A DNA stretch of 64,000 nt, from contig NW_026516212.1 in the NCBI RefSeq assembly GCF_025602895.1, positions 496,001 to 560,000 on the forward strand, written 5' to 3'. Within the stretch, counting starts at the first letter, position 1. Every line of letters starts with the position of its first letter. This document shows positions 45,801-56,154 of the stretch, one piece after another. Below the pieces are notes generated by a model. That model was not told the origin of the DNA. It searched no databases and was given only the letters and a program-made list of their open reading frames with translations. Source of the DNA: Polychytrium aggregatum. Its lineage: Eukaryota; Chytridiomycota; Chytridiomycetes; Polychytriales. Both the position numbers and the translations under genes were made by a program.

Positions 45801-47788
45801 GCTCGAGTCTTCGAGAATCTGCTCGCGCTCGGCCTCAGACTTGCGCAGCTGGTCGGTCAGATCGGCAAGCTGGAGGGTGGCCTCGGCCCGGATAATGGCG
45901 ACTTCTTCGGCGCGGCGCTTCTCCTCCGAGCTCTTGTAGCCTTCAAAGAGGACCCGGGCCTGCTCGAGCTCGACGTGGACCTTGGCAGGCTCCTTTTGGA
46001 GGCGATCGATCATGGCGGCGTCCTTGGTGGACTGGGCAAAGGCCTTGGCATTCTCTGCTCGGAGGGACTCGACGAGCTTGGAGAGCCGCACAATCTCGCC
46101 CTCGAGGCGAGTCTGCTCGGCGACGTCGACCTTTTCGACAAGGACGGTCTCAATCTTGGTTTCGACGACGGGATTGGCGAGGCTGTGGGCCAGCTGGGCC
46201 TCGAGCTCCTGGACGCGGGTCTGGGCTTCGGCCAGAGACTGCTTAACCGCCAGGGCATCTTGTTCGGAGGCCTGGCCGTTTACGGTGCGAGTCTGGAGAC
46301 CGCTATTCTCGGTACGGAGGCTCTCGATGGTGGCGTTGAGGCGGGCGATCTCGGTCTCGAGCTCAGCATGCTGCTTCAGCAAGGTGGGATCGGGCTTGGC
46401 GGGACCAGCAGCGACAGCAGCGGCCTTTTCCTTCTGCGAGGCCGCCAGCTGGCGCTCAGCGTCGGAGAGCTTGCGCTGAAAGTCCATCAGGGACTGGGCC
46501 AGAACCCGGGCGGTTTCTTTGTGGACCTCGGCCTGCTCCTTGATGCCCTTGATGGACTCGCTCTCTTGAGCAATCAGCTTGCGCTCGGCAGAGAGGTTGA
46601 GCTGCTCCTGGGCGTTGGCGGCCTGGAGGTCGGCGATCTGGGACTCGAGGTGAGTGTTGTGCTTCAGGGCCGCCTCCAGCTTGGCGATAACTTGATCATA
46701 GCTGGACGACAGAGTTGATGACGATGACGACACGACGGTGGCAGAGTTGGTAGTGTATGAGAGAGTCGTTTGTTTTTGGTCGGCAGATTCGGAACTAACA
46801 GGGAGTGTTTCCGGGGAGGCGGCGGCAAGGTCAATGGAGCGTTCCTGGGCGACGACGACCTCGACGGAGCCAGCAGAGGCCTCGGCAGCATCTGCCTTGG
46901 CGGTGGTGGTCGTAGTCGTGGTAGTGGTGATGGTCTTGGTGGTAGTGGCGGATGAGACGGCGAGCTTGGAGGTCCTCACGGAGTGATGGTGCTGGGTGGC
47001 TTGGTGCGAGGCAGTGGCGACGGATTCCTTGACGGTCCTGTTCGAGAGGACGCTCAGACGCAGGAGATCCTCGTCGTTGCTCTCGACGCCACCGATCTCA
47101 TCGTTCGACTCGTCGGCCTCGGTGCTGTCGACAGCCGAGCCGGAAAGCGAGCGGGTGGCTTGGACCAGCGCCTTGCGCTTCTTGTCGGTCTTCTTGAGGG
47201 ACTGCATGAGAAGCCAAGCCAAGCCACGGCGGAATTGCACGGCCATGTTAGCGAATAGCACGCCACGGAGGGTCGTTATCTGCAATCGCAGTCTAGCGGA
47301 ATGTGCCAAAGGGCGATCAGCGTGGCGGATCCCGCAGGAGCACCACCAAGCGAAGCGCAGTGAAACGAGGTTGGGCATTTCCAAGCCAGCCGGTCCATGC
47401 CAGCCAGCTCAGGCCAGCCAGCTCAGGCCAGCCAGCTCAGGCCAAGCGAGAAAAGGCAACGGCTGGAGCACAGCTAGCGCAGAAGAGCAATGCCGCAGCT
47501 GAAACGCGGAATGTGGCAGCAGGTAGAGGAGAGATAAAACCACACAGGATCGAGGGGTGCTCAAGACAGCAGTACCTTCTTGGCAGACCGTTCCTCCGAA
47601 GAGAGGAGCTCCTGGATGACCAGCTCGCGCTGGGCGTCCGTGGTGCTGGAGGTGACCGAGTGGGCCGATCGGGCTACTCCGGACTTTTTCTTGGTGGAGA
47701 GCAAGTGCAGGAGGAAGATGACCAGCACGGCGATGATGGGCACAGCCAGCACCGAGCTGTCGAAGGAGAGGAAGACAGACTTGGCCAT
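42809..47788 (-). CDS. Membrane-anchored long coiled-coil protein
   Basis: Four exons: 47788-47576, 47201-45059, 44861-44466, 44331-42809; phases agree, 1424 residues. A single hydrophobic helix near residues 14-30 (SSVLAVPIIAVLVIFLLHLL) followed by KKK suggests an N-terminal ER or vesicle anchor with the bulk in the cytosol. Exon 2 carries Thr/Ser/Val-rich sequence and then a continuous coiled coil of about 500 residues (heptads such as LEAALKHNTHLESQIADLQAAN through RLEGEIVRLSKLVESLR). Exons 3 and 4 are Ala/Val/Thr/Ser/Glu-rich, with Thr runs, but hold aromatic islands (FHPFHVSPLEFVTIQERVYYGPV, DFSWTVPQNVVEYE, FGHCHWQQEANLGCMASISYYS) that look conserved rather than random. The layout resembles kinectin/p180 (RRBP1), though I cannot claim homology. 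The ATG at 47788 precedes the helix directly. Confidence 0.75.
44925..44990. repeat. cacagcac/cacagcaccgcatag repeat in an intron of the coiled-coil gene
   Basis: Degenerate CACAGCAC-rich array within intron 44862-45058; no coding consequence. Confidence 0.7.
47397..47443. repeat. gccagccagctcag tandem repeat
   Basis: About three copies of gccagccagctcag/gccagctcag inside the first intron (47202-47575) of the coiled-coil gene. Confidence 0.75.
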
Positions 47789-48519
47789 GGAGGGAGAGGA
47801 AGGCCGTGGCGGAGCCGGCGATGGAGGGGAAAGGGTGGCTGGAGAAGGAGGTGAGAGAGAGCCGGAGACGACGACGACGAGTCCTGCAAGGAGGACGGCG
47901 AACGGGGCGGAAGTCGGAGCAAAGGCGAGACAACGAGAGGTCAGGCCGGTGGCTGGTGGGAGAGAGCAGGGGACAGATCGGGCGAGAGGAGGCGAAGGAC
48001 AGGCCGGGGGAAGCGCAGAGAAGGAGAGGACCGAATGGAGACTGGCCGACGCCGATTGGCTGCGCGTGGCAGCCACGCCGCGGCCGGCCACAGCTGCTCT
48101 CGCCCGGCGAGGGCATGGCGAGAGCAAGGAGAGAACACAACGAGGGCGTGGTAGGCGCGGGATGAAGGAATGTGCCAGCGCCCGAAAAAGCACAAGCGCG
48201 GATCCTTCGGCATTGGTTCCGCGTGGCGGTCCCTGGCGCGTTGCCCAAGGGAGTCGCCCAAGGAGTCGCCCAAGGGAGCCACCGCCCGATCTGACCCGCC
48301 CTGTCTCAAGACCAAGCGCACAATCCAGCGCACAATCCAGCGCACAATCCAGCAAACTCACTGCACGGCTGCAGCCGACATTCTTGTTATTATAGGTCAA
48401 GGGCCCCTCAACCAGACAGGCGCATTCATCACGCGCAGTCGCAGGGGGGGATGGATCTCGGTCTGCACTCGCAACACATAACGACGCTGCCACAATCAAG
48501 CGCAACGGACCGGGCGAGT
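47789..48519. promoter_or_regulatory. Upstream region of the coiled-coil gene and 3' flank of eIF5
   Basis: Contains direct repeats gtcgcccaagggag (three, about 48239-48285) and gcacaatccagc (four, about 48313-48356). No gene recognised. Confidence 0.4.
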
Positions 48520-50448
48520 TTACTCGTCGTCCTCGTCATCGTCCTCGTCGTCGTCGTCCTCCTCGGCCTCCTTGAGCCACTGGATGAAGGGCTCGGCCTT
48601 CTCGCGGACGGCCTTGGCGACCTTCTTGTCCACATACTTCTTGCTGAGCTTCTCGCTCCAGGCGACGATGACGTCCTCCTCAAGCAGATCGCTGTCGTAG
48701 AAAGCGTGGAGAATCTTGGGAGTCAGCGGGAGCAGCTCGGGGTGCACGACGCCAACCAGGCGCTCGATGCCGCCCAGCAGTCCCTTCTGGCACTTTTCGT
48801 TCTTCATGAACTTGTTGAACAGTGGCGCGCGGGTCTTGATCTGGGTCATGATGGCCTTGTCGAACAGAACCTGCGGGAGGACGCTGCAGACCTTGTCATC
48901 GCGCAGCTCCAGCTCGGCGGCCTTTGCAATAATGTCCTGGTCCGAGACGCCAGCATCGGAAGAGATGAAATCGGCAAAGGTCTCGAGGGGGTCTTCGCCA
49001 CTGTCCTCGTCATCGTCGCCAAAGGCCTTCTGGACGGCGCCGCCGACCTGGAGCTCCTTCATGCGGCGCGAGATGGCCTCGGTCGAGGTATCGAGGTTCC
49101 ACTGAATGTTGTCTTCGTCGTCGTCGGCGACGGGAAGGGCTTCGGCCTCGTCCATCATCTCCTTCATCATGGCCTCTGCGGCGTTGCCGCTTTCCTCCTC
49201 CTCGGCGGACTCGCCCTCGGGAGGAGTAGGCAGGGCCTCGGCACTCTCGTGTGCAGCGCCCTTGGGGTCACGGCCCTTCTTGCTGTGGTCGGAGAATCAA
49301 GCCCGAGGGCAGAGGGTGAGTCGGGCTGGTTCGCACCGGATGATTCGGATATCATCCAACAACGATCTCTCCCCGCCCCTGACCGGATGCACAACTAACG
49401 CGCAGTAAAAAATCACATACCCGACGGCTTGGGCGTTCTTCTTGGGAGGAGGGTTCTTGACAATGAAAGTGGCCAGCTTGTGACGAGTGTCCGCAGAGAG
49501 CTGGGCACCGCAAGCCTTGCAGTCCAAGATAATGTCCTCGTTTCGCTTCGAGTTCTTGATGATCTGCAGCATGCGTAGACACGGATGGTATGAGAACATA
49601 CTGGCGACTTTCCTGCCATCGCACCACGTCCCATCCCATCACTGCGCACACAGATTACATGCAGAGGGATCTGGAAGCAAGGGCTGGAGCGCTACGCACC
49701 ATATCCGTCTCGGGATTCTTGCAGTTGGGGCACAGCACAAACTTGGAAATGAATCCGCTGAGGAGCTCTTGCAGGCGAGCGGCATCGTGGGCACCGTTGA
49801 CGATGTAGCGGTCGTTGGTTTCGTCGCACTTGACCTGGGCACCGAGCTCACAGCCAAAGTCTGACGGATCAAGAGACCAAAGCCGCCGGTCAGTGAGAAG
49901 CAAAGCGGTGTGTGTAGATTGGCCAAAAAAAATAAAATAATCTAAAGCGCTCCGTGATTGGCAAAAGTGGTGCTGTGATTGGCGACGGCAGGATACACGC
50001 ACGTCCAGCGCTTAGAAATGCAGCCAACTGACACTCACATTTGGTGGGATATGTGGGAGGGCGGCTGAGAGCGCGGGCAATGTCAGACATGTTTGGAATC
50101 ACAGTCTTGATACCGTTGCCCTTTCCCTCGATCTTGGAGATGAGCTAAGGGCGGCGAGAGCAAACAGAGGTGTCAGGGGACAAGCAAGCGCCAAATGCCC
50201 AGCGTGGTTGGCTTCCAGAATGAATGGATGGCCGAGCCACAGGTCCGCACGGCTGGCTGCGGGATGAGATGCGCAACGCCCAACGACCACCTTCCATCAT
50301 GGGTGTTCGGTGGCAGGAAGGACGAGGAAATGTAACGAATAACCTCCAACCCCCCCCCAAAAAAAGAAAAGCCAGACAGACTCACCTTGGGCATTTTGTA
50401 ACGGTAGAACTTATCTTCAACGTCGCTTCGGATATTGATCATCGACAT
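48520..50448 (-). CDS. TIF5: Translation initiation factor eIF5
   Basis: Five exons: 50448-50386, 50144-50039, 49860-49700, 49563-49421, 49282-48520; phases agree, 411 residues. GTPase-activating protein for eIF2 in the 43S/48S complex. The N-terminal domain has [10 protein letters not shown] with the GAP arginine finger (Arg16), [27 protein letters not shown] and the zinc ribbon CPNC ... CKAC. A charged linker follows, then the C-terminal W2/HEAT domain (about 230-400) with [21 protein letters not shown] and an [12 protein letters not shown]-box region, ending in a long Asp/Glu tail (the acidic AA-box that contacts eIF2-beta and eIF3). Length and order are normal. The start ATG at 50448 is followed by a second ATG two codons on; both fit. 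Confidence 0.96.
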
Positions 50449-52474
50449 GATTGCAGAGTTCAACAAGAGTCAAAGATTGGAGGGAGGATTCAAGAAAAGG
50501 GCGGTTTGGGACCACTAACGCAAGGTTTTTTTGGAAGCTGGGGACGGCCGGTGGAGAAAATGGCGGCGAAGATTATAGCGGGGCGATCCTTGGGGGAAAG
50601 GAGTAATCAGCGAGCCAGTGAAGAGAGCCAAGATCGTCAACCTCGAAGGGTGTTTCGGATAAAGCTCGTCAGTGGCGACGGAAGGAGATGGAGTTGGAGA
50701 ATAGACGACGAGGAGACTACAACGAGCAACAAACGAAAATCAAGCAGGCCAAAAGGGCTGGAGGCGAGAGCACGATTTTCGGAATAGAGAACGCAGAGGA
50801 AGGTGCGGAGTACGTAAGACAGGAGGACGATTCACGTCAAAAGTTTGAGGCGAATGGTACGTATACTAAAGGGAATCAAGGTCGGCAGGAGCTTAAAATC
50901 GGAGGATTGGAAGGAATGCATAAACTAGAAAACCACCCTAGAGAACGAGAGGTGCTTGAGGTGTCTGGGGCTGGGCTTTGGGTTGTGTTGGGTTGGGTTG
51001 GGTTGGTGCTCGACAGAAAGCGGGGTGAGTTGTGTCGACGGGGCTGTTGGCTGTTGGTTCCGTTCGGTTTAGTCCCGGGGAGTGAGGGCAGAAGAAGAAC
51101 CAAGAGCAGAGGGTGTCGAAGAAGCGGATAGACGCTGGACGAGGACCGGATTTGATGAACGCAGTAGGCCGAGTGATCTCTCGGGCAACAGAAGGAAGGG
51201 GGGGGGGCTCTTTTTTAAGACGAGGGGCGAGTGCAGGGCAACAGAAGGGGGGGGGCTGCGACGAGACTGCGTAAAAACGGCTGCGGGGCACAACGGCCCA
51301 AAAAAAAAATGTGGGGCACCGCAAAATGAAGCCTCGGCGAGAGCGTCTCGTGCGGCACCGAGAGGCCCTCGCTCGCTTCTCGCGGCGGGTTTGTCATTGG
51401 TGGCACGGCCACACACACACACACGGATCTGACTGTCCCGCGCTTGTTCCCTTGGCACATGGGTCGTGTGAACAAATGGCGAGCGAGCGAACGGCGTGGG
51501 AAGGGCCGGTTGGGCAGCATGTGGAGTGTGTGAATGCAGCGCTGGGTATGAATGCAGTGCTGGGTGTGAATGCAGCGCTGGGTGCGGGCGACTGGCCTGA
51601 TACGGTCCGCTCGCCTCCGTCCCAGTCCGCCGAGGACCGTCCAGGGCCACTCGCGAGACTGAGTTGCAGAACTTCAGCAGCAGTGACAGCATCGGCAGTG
51701 GCAGCGTCGGCCAAACCGGAGCACTCAATCACTGGACAGAGGTCATGAGGGGCAACGCGGGATCATGGCTCTCCAGCATGTTCCAGCATGTTCCAGCCGT
51801 TTTCGCTCCGCCGCGTCAGCTGACACACACCCGCCGACTCCCTTCCCCAGAGAGGCATTGCATAATGAAAGAATGTATTCAAGATAAACTAAATATCAAT
51901 ATCAATATCAATATCAAAAATCCATAAGAGAAACGAGCAAGGGCTCGAGGCACCCCTCCTCTCGCATACAATGGCTGTGAACAGAAATGTAAAGGAGCTG
52001 GATAAGAGAGCAAAATATACACACGGAAAGGCACCCCCCAAGTCGCGGAACTCGCTTCACACAAAATTCCTAATAGACACACATGCAGGTTCTCTCTCTG
52101 TTTTTTTTTGGTTGGTTTCTTTTTCTTGTCGGCGTTGAAGAGCAGGTACGCATACACACACGGTCTCGGCCACTCCGCTCTGTCATAGAGGAAGTTGGCG
52201 GGAAAGACCGTCCCCACCCTTGCCTGGCTGGGTTGTTTCTCAAAATACAGGCTCAATAAATAGATGTTCAAACACTGTCTGACGGCGTTCACACAGGGTC
52301 GATGTCCCGCGCTCGAGGGGGGGGGAGTCGGCTACGGTGTTGCTGGCACAACATGCGCCAATACTTGACCTCCGTCGGCCACGAAGGATGCGACTGGTCG
52401 GAAGAGGGTGCGAGAGAGTGAGGCAAAACTGTAGAGGAAGAGGTCAATGGAGCCCTTCTCGCAGCAGATGGGTC
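50449..52474. other. Intergenic, about 2 kb
   Basis: Upstream of eIF5 and downstream of the four-repeat gene. It has polypurine and G runs (51200-51260), a gggtt-repeat (50975-51007), a (CA)n run (51413-51424), a 19-nt repeat at 51528-51590 and an aatatc repeat (51893-51918). No gene recognised despite open frames up to 220 codons. Confidence 0.5.
51528..51590. repeat. About 19-nt tandem repeat (gaatgcagygctgggt)
   Basis: Three near-identical copies of gtgaatgcagcgctgggt-like units. Confidence 0.75.
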
Positions 52475-54687
52475 TTAGGCGTGCTGCACGTGCTGTCCGA
52501 AGCGCTGCTCGAGCTCCTTCTTGGCCCAGGCTCGGAATTCGGGCTCGAGGTCGTGCGGGATGCCGTAGGTGTTGTACTGCATGCTGCCTGTGCTCGACCA
52601 CAGGATGCACTCCGAAATCCGGTCGCGGCTCATCTTGGAGAGGAGAAAGTTCTTGACGGCACGCTTCATCTCGATCTTGTCCTCGTTGGTGGTGATGCTG
52701 GTGTAGTTGGGCATCACCTGCTTCAAGATGCTGTCGATATTGACGCTAGAGTGTCAGACACGGCCAACTCACTCACTTTCATCCCCAACTACACCTCACC
52801 ACTCCATTGCATACCCCACCACTCCATTGCATACCCCACCACTCGATGCCACATTGTCCAAGCTTACATGTTGTAGCGAACGAGATTGGATCCCTTCTCG
52901 GGGCTGATCGCGGCCGGCCGATCCTCGACATCAGCAGCAGCCGGTACCGACGGGAGCGACTCGGAAGACTGGCGCAACTGGATTGCCGGGAGCGGCACCG
53001 CCATCATAACACCGTCTCTGCCATGCAGGTTGCCAACGAGCCGCTCGCCAGCTTCTTCCTTTAGCTTGCGGCGCTTGGCTGCGTTAGGATCCAGACTGGC
53101 ATCATCGTGATCAGAGAATCCGTGTCCATAGTCGGGGGAGACGGCGCTCATCGACCTGGAGGTCGGGTGCCGAGCCGGATCGATCGAGGAGCCCAAGTTC
53201 CCCGTCTGGTTGATGATCGGGATCGGGTGAGAGGCGAGAATTTTGTCGCGCTCGAGGTCGGAGTAGTATCGCGAGGACGAGTAGATGGGCGGGTTGGCGC
53301 CTTCGGGGAAGCTCTTGAAGTGGGTCAGGACGTGATGGCCGAACCACTCGAGGAACTCTTCGTGAAGGACAGGCGGGACGCCGTAGGTCTTGCGTCCGCG
53401 GCCGTGTGTCGACGGAACGAGGCAGCCCTCGACGGTCAGGTGCAGGGGCCCCACGCGGTCATGTAGATAAGCGCGGATGCCGTTGCGGATGCGGGAGAGC
53501 AACAGGGTGTTGCGGGTGTTGTCGCTCAGATAGGACGTGAACTTGGGCCGGACAATCTCTGACCAGATGATGGGCTTGAAGGGATCAGTGTAATGGGTCG
53601 CGCCTTTGGGCTTGGCGGCGCTGGACGCATGGGCGGCGTGAGCATGAGCATGGGCAGCATGGGCATGGGCATGGGCATGGGCAGTGTGGGCATGGGCAGT
53701 GTGAGCATGAGCAGCATGAGCAGCGACTGGCAGCGCAGGCTGGCTGGCGGTCGAGATCGGAGAGGAGCTGCCGCTGGTATGGCTGGACTCGTCGCCGCTC
53801 TCGTAGCTGCGCTTGTGTGAACCCTTGGAGGGCGAGGACGGATCGCGCCAGGGCATGTTGCTGGTGGCCGACGAGCCCTTTCGTCGCTCGATCTCGCCGT
53901 CGGGGCCGACAAAGCGGTGCTCAAACAGGTCCAGGAACTCTTGGTGGAAGCGTCCAGGGATGCCGAGGGTGGGCCTTGCGGTTGAGTTGAAGTTGGAGGG
54001 CGTGACCCGCACCTCGGGGACCTTGCGCTCCTTCAGGAACGACTTGACTAGGTTGGACATGGCCGGAGTCGATCCCATAAAGTACGGGAATCGCGTGCGC
54101 ACAACGTCCGTCCAGGCCATGTATTCATCCTTGGCGCCGGCCTTGGTGGCATGGTGGTGAGGCTTTGGAGGCTCTTTCTTGACGATGGGGCGAGCAAAGG
54201 CTTTGTCGGGGCCGCCGAGCAGGGCGCCGTTGGCGCTATCGACCTCTTCGTGTCGGGCAGGGACATTGGCGACGTCGCTGGCAGGGCCGTCGTGGAGGGT
54301 TTCGGCATGGCGCTTTCGCGGCTCGTCGTCGTGGCGCTTTAGCAGACCAGAGAAGCCCTGTTGGTCGGGCTCGACTGGGTATGCAAGACGCAGAGAGTCA
54401 CTCTTGACAGATGCAGGGACATGGCGAATCGTAGCCATGAGCCGAGCCAGCTGGGCAAGATACTCCTGTTTGTACTTGATCGGAATGGCAGAGACTCTGC
54501 GCTGAACTTGGCGGTCATAGACCGTAAGGTCGAAGGTGGCAGCCGAGCTGCCGTGCTTGGAGATCAGGAAGCTCGCGGCATCCTCCTCGATGCGCGCGCG
54601 ATCCAGCTCGGACAGCTCTAAGAAGCGGGTCGAGTAGGCTTCTTCGAAAAGCTTGATGAAGGACGGGGTAGCCGCTATATTGTGCAT
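52475..54687 (-). CDS. Hypothetical protein with four copies of an unrecognised domain
   Basis: Two exons, 54687-52868 and 52745-52475, in phase; 696 residues from the ATG at 54687 (an in-frame ATG at 54849 is also possible). Four stretches of about 75-85 residues share one pattern: residues about 8-85, 188-262, 371-455 and 608-690. Common features: a start like W-x-x-V-V-R-x-R-F, a central amphipathic helix ending in FL (VKSFLKERK, AVKNFLLSK, GIRAYLHD), and an ending like Y-G-[IV]-P-x-x-[FL]-x-x-E-F-L-x-W (TLGIPGRFHQEF, TYGVPPVLHEEF, TYGIPHDLEPEF; copy 1 is degenerate, SAIPIKYKQEYL). Between them lie disordered, basic and His/Ala-rich linkers. Basic patches (KKEPPK, AAKRRKLKEE) suggest a nuclear protein. 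I do not recognise the domain; a DNA-binding or protein-interaction module is a guess. Confidence 0.72.
53634..53720. repeat. His-Ala coding minisatellite
   Basis: gcatgggc/gcatga repeats encode alternating His-Ala (about residues 322-351 of the four-repeat protein), inside the longest linker. Confidence 0.85.
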
Positions 54688-55551
54688 TGGGGTATCGCTA
54701 TCGGTGCTGTCGCCGTCGCTTTGTGTACCATCGTGGTGGTGTACAAGAGGGCCTATGTGGAGAGAAGGCGGGAGCGGGAGATTAGAAGCAGACCAGATGG
54801 CAGCGGGCCAGGCAAGGAACCATGGCGACATGGCGACATGGCAGGGCAATCAAAGTGCGCAAGACGCGCCTGAAAAAACGCCATCCGCCCGGATACCATA
54901 ATCCAGTGCAGCCACCCAGCCCAGGTTGGCAAGCCAAAGGACAAGAGGGCAAGAACGGGGCAGAGTCGGGCGGAGCATCACGGTGATGGATCAGCTGTGG
55001 GAGCGGGAAAAGGGAGGCGAGGAATGCAGAGGCCCAGAGGACAATCGCCGACATGGAAAGCGGATGGCAGAAACAGCCGGCCGCCGCATCGCCGATGCAT
55101 GTATGGCAGGGCCGGACATGGGCAGGGGCGTGTGTCGCCAGGTCCAGCCGCCAGGTCCAGCCGCCAGGGCGAGACCCAGGACCAGAGTCTGCCTCCGCCT
55201 CCGCGGGCCAAGTGCGCATAGCAGCAAAGACCAGGGCATGCCAGCACCATGCAACCAACGAAACGCAAGGTGATCAAAACAGACCGCTCCCCGCCCCCTC
55301 GATTTCAAATCGACAGCAAACAATGAGCGGCCAAATGTAAACGAAACGAGGGCGAATGGAGCCAAGCTTGGCCCGGAAGCTGCTGGAAGAAGCAGCGGGG
55401 AAAAACAAAGCCCTCCCCTCGATCCGAATCAGCCAGCCGGATCAGCCCTCCATGCTACCAGCCAAGAATGGCGGAAATGCACACGAAAAGATGCGTTTGG
55501 TAGAGAGGGGAGGAGGAGGAGGAGGAGGAGGAGGAGGAGGAGGAGGAGGAA
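54688..55551. other. Intergenic with GGA microsatellite
   Basis: Upstream of the four-repeat gene. Includes a 9-nt ccaggtccag repeat (55137-55168) and a (GGA)n run at 55508-55549. A 63-codon + strand frame at 54682 begins with a hydrophobic stretch but is antisense to the gene start and was not accepted. Confidence 0.45.
55508..55549. repeat. (GGA)n microsatellite
   Basis: Thirteen or so uninterrupted GGA units beside the stop of the small coiled-coil gene. Confidence 0.95.
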
Positions 55552-56154
55552 CTAGCAACCCAGCACAGCAAGAAGAACAATAAAGAGTCGCAATGCACGG
55601 CCAGGACAAGATACGCAAAGCAGCAGGCAGGCTAGACCACAGAGTAAGAGACGAAATTGCTTGACATGAGCTGATCCGTGGTCCGGAAGAGCCATACAGA
55701 TATACGTACGATCAGTGCGCTTGGTGGCTCCCAGGCGCTTGTCATGGGCGGCCAGGAGGGCCTCGTAGCTGATTTGCAGATGGTCGCGATCCTGCTTGCA
55801 TAGAAAGTACTCGTGCTGGACGCAGCTTAGTGTGTCGGCGAGGGACTTGTTTTCGCTCTGGAGGTTGTTCAGCCGGAGCAGCAGGTCGCGGTTCTCTTCG
55901 AGGACATAGAGATACCTGTCCTTGAGGGACTCTGGCGAGGTCCAGGATGGCAGCGCCGGGCGGAACTCGGGCGACTCGACGGCAGCAGCGGCAGCATGCA
56001 CGTCCGGCTTGATGACGGGCAGGGTCAGGGCGGCTTGGGACTTTGGCGAGGAGGACTCGTCGGAATGGTCGGGCAGAGCAGGCCGTTCCTGAGCGGCGAG
56101 CGGCAACGAGGTCGGTGCCAAAGAATCGTTGGCAGCGACAACGTCTGTGGTCAT
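55552..56154 (-). CDS. Small coiled-coil protein, 3' structure uncertain
   Basis: From ATG 56154 the frame encodes about 145 residues that look real: acidic Ser/Pro/Ala-rich N-terminus, PALPSWTSPESLKDRY, then a coiled-coil helix (YVLEENRDLLLRLNNLQSENKSLADTL ... QDRDHLQISYEALLAAHDKRL). After the residues ending at about 55710 there is a good donor (GTACGT). If it is used, the following exon was not identified with certainty; if unspliced, the frame stays open to 55552 and ends in a hydrophobic segment (LRLFIVLLAVLGC). A further in-frame ATG lies at 56260. Function unknown. Confidence 0.5.
   Translation of the reverse strand: MTTDVVAANDSLAPTSLPLAAQERPALPDHSDESSSPKSQAALTLPVIKPDVHAAAAAVESPEFRPALPSWTSPESLKDRYLYVLEENRDLLLRLNNLQSENKSLADTLSCVQHEYFLCKQDRDHLQISYEALLAAHDKRLGATKRTDRTYICMALPDHGSAHVKQFRLLLCGLACLLLCVSCPGRALRLFIVLLAVLGC

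Noticed and set aside
45402-46718. 438-codon + strand frame rich in Leu/Gly/Asp
   Set aside because: Mirror image of the coiled-coil exon on the other strand, whose heptads and splice phases are convincing.
54682-54873. 63-codon frame starting with a hydrophobic helix
   Set aside because: Lies antisense over the start of the four-repeat gene; its hydrophobicity is a by-product of that sequence.
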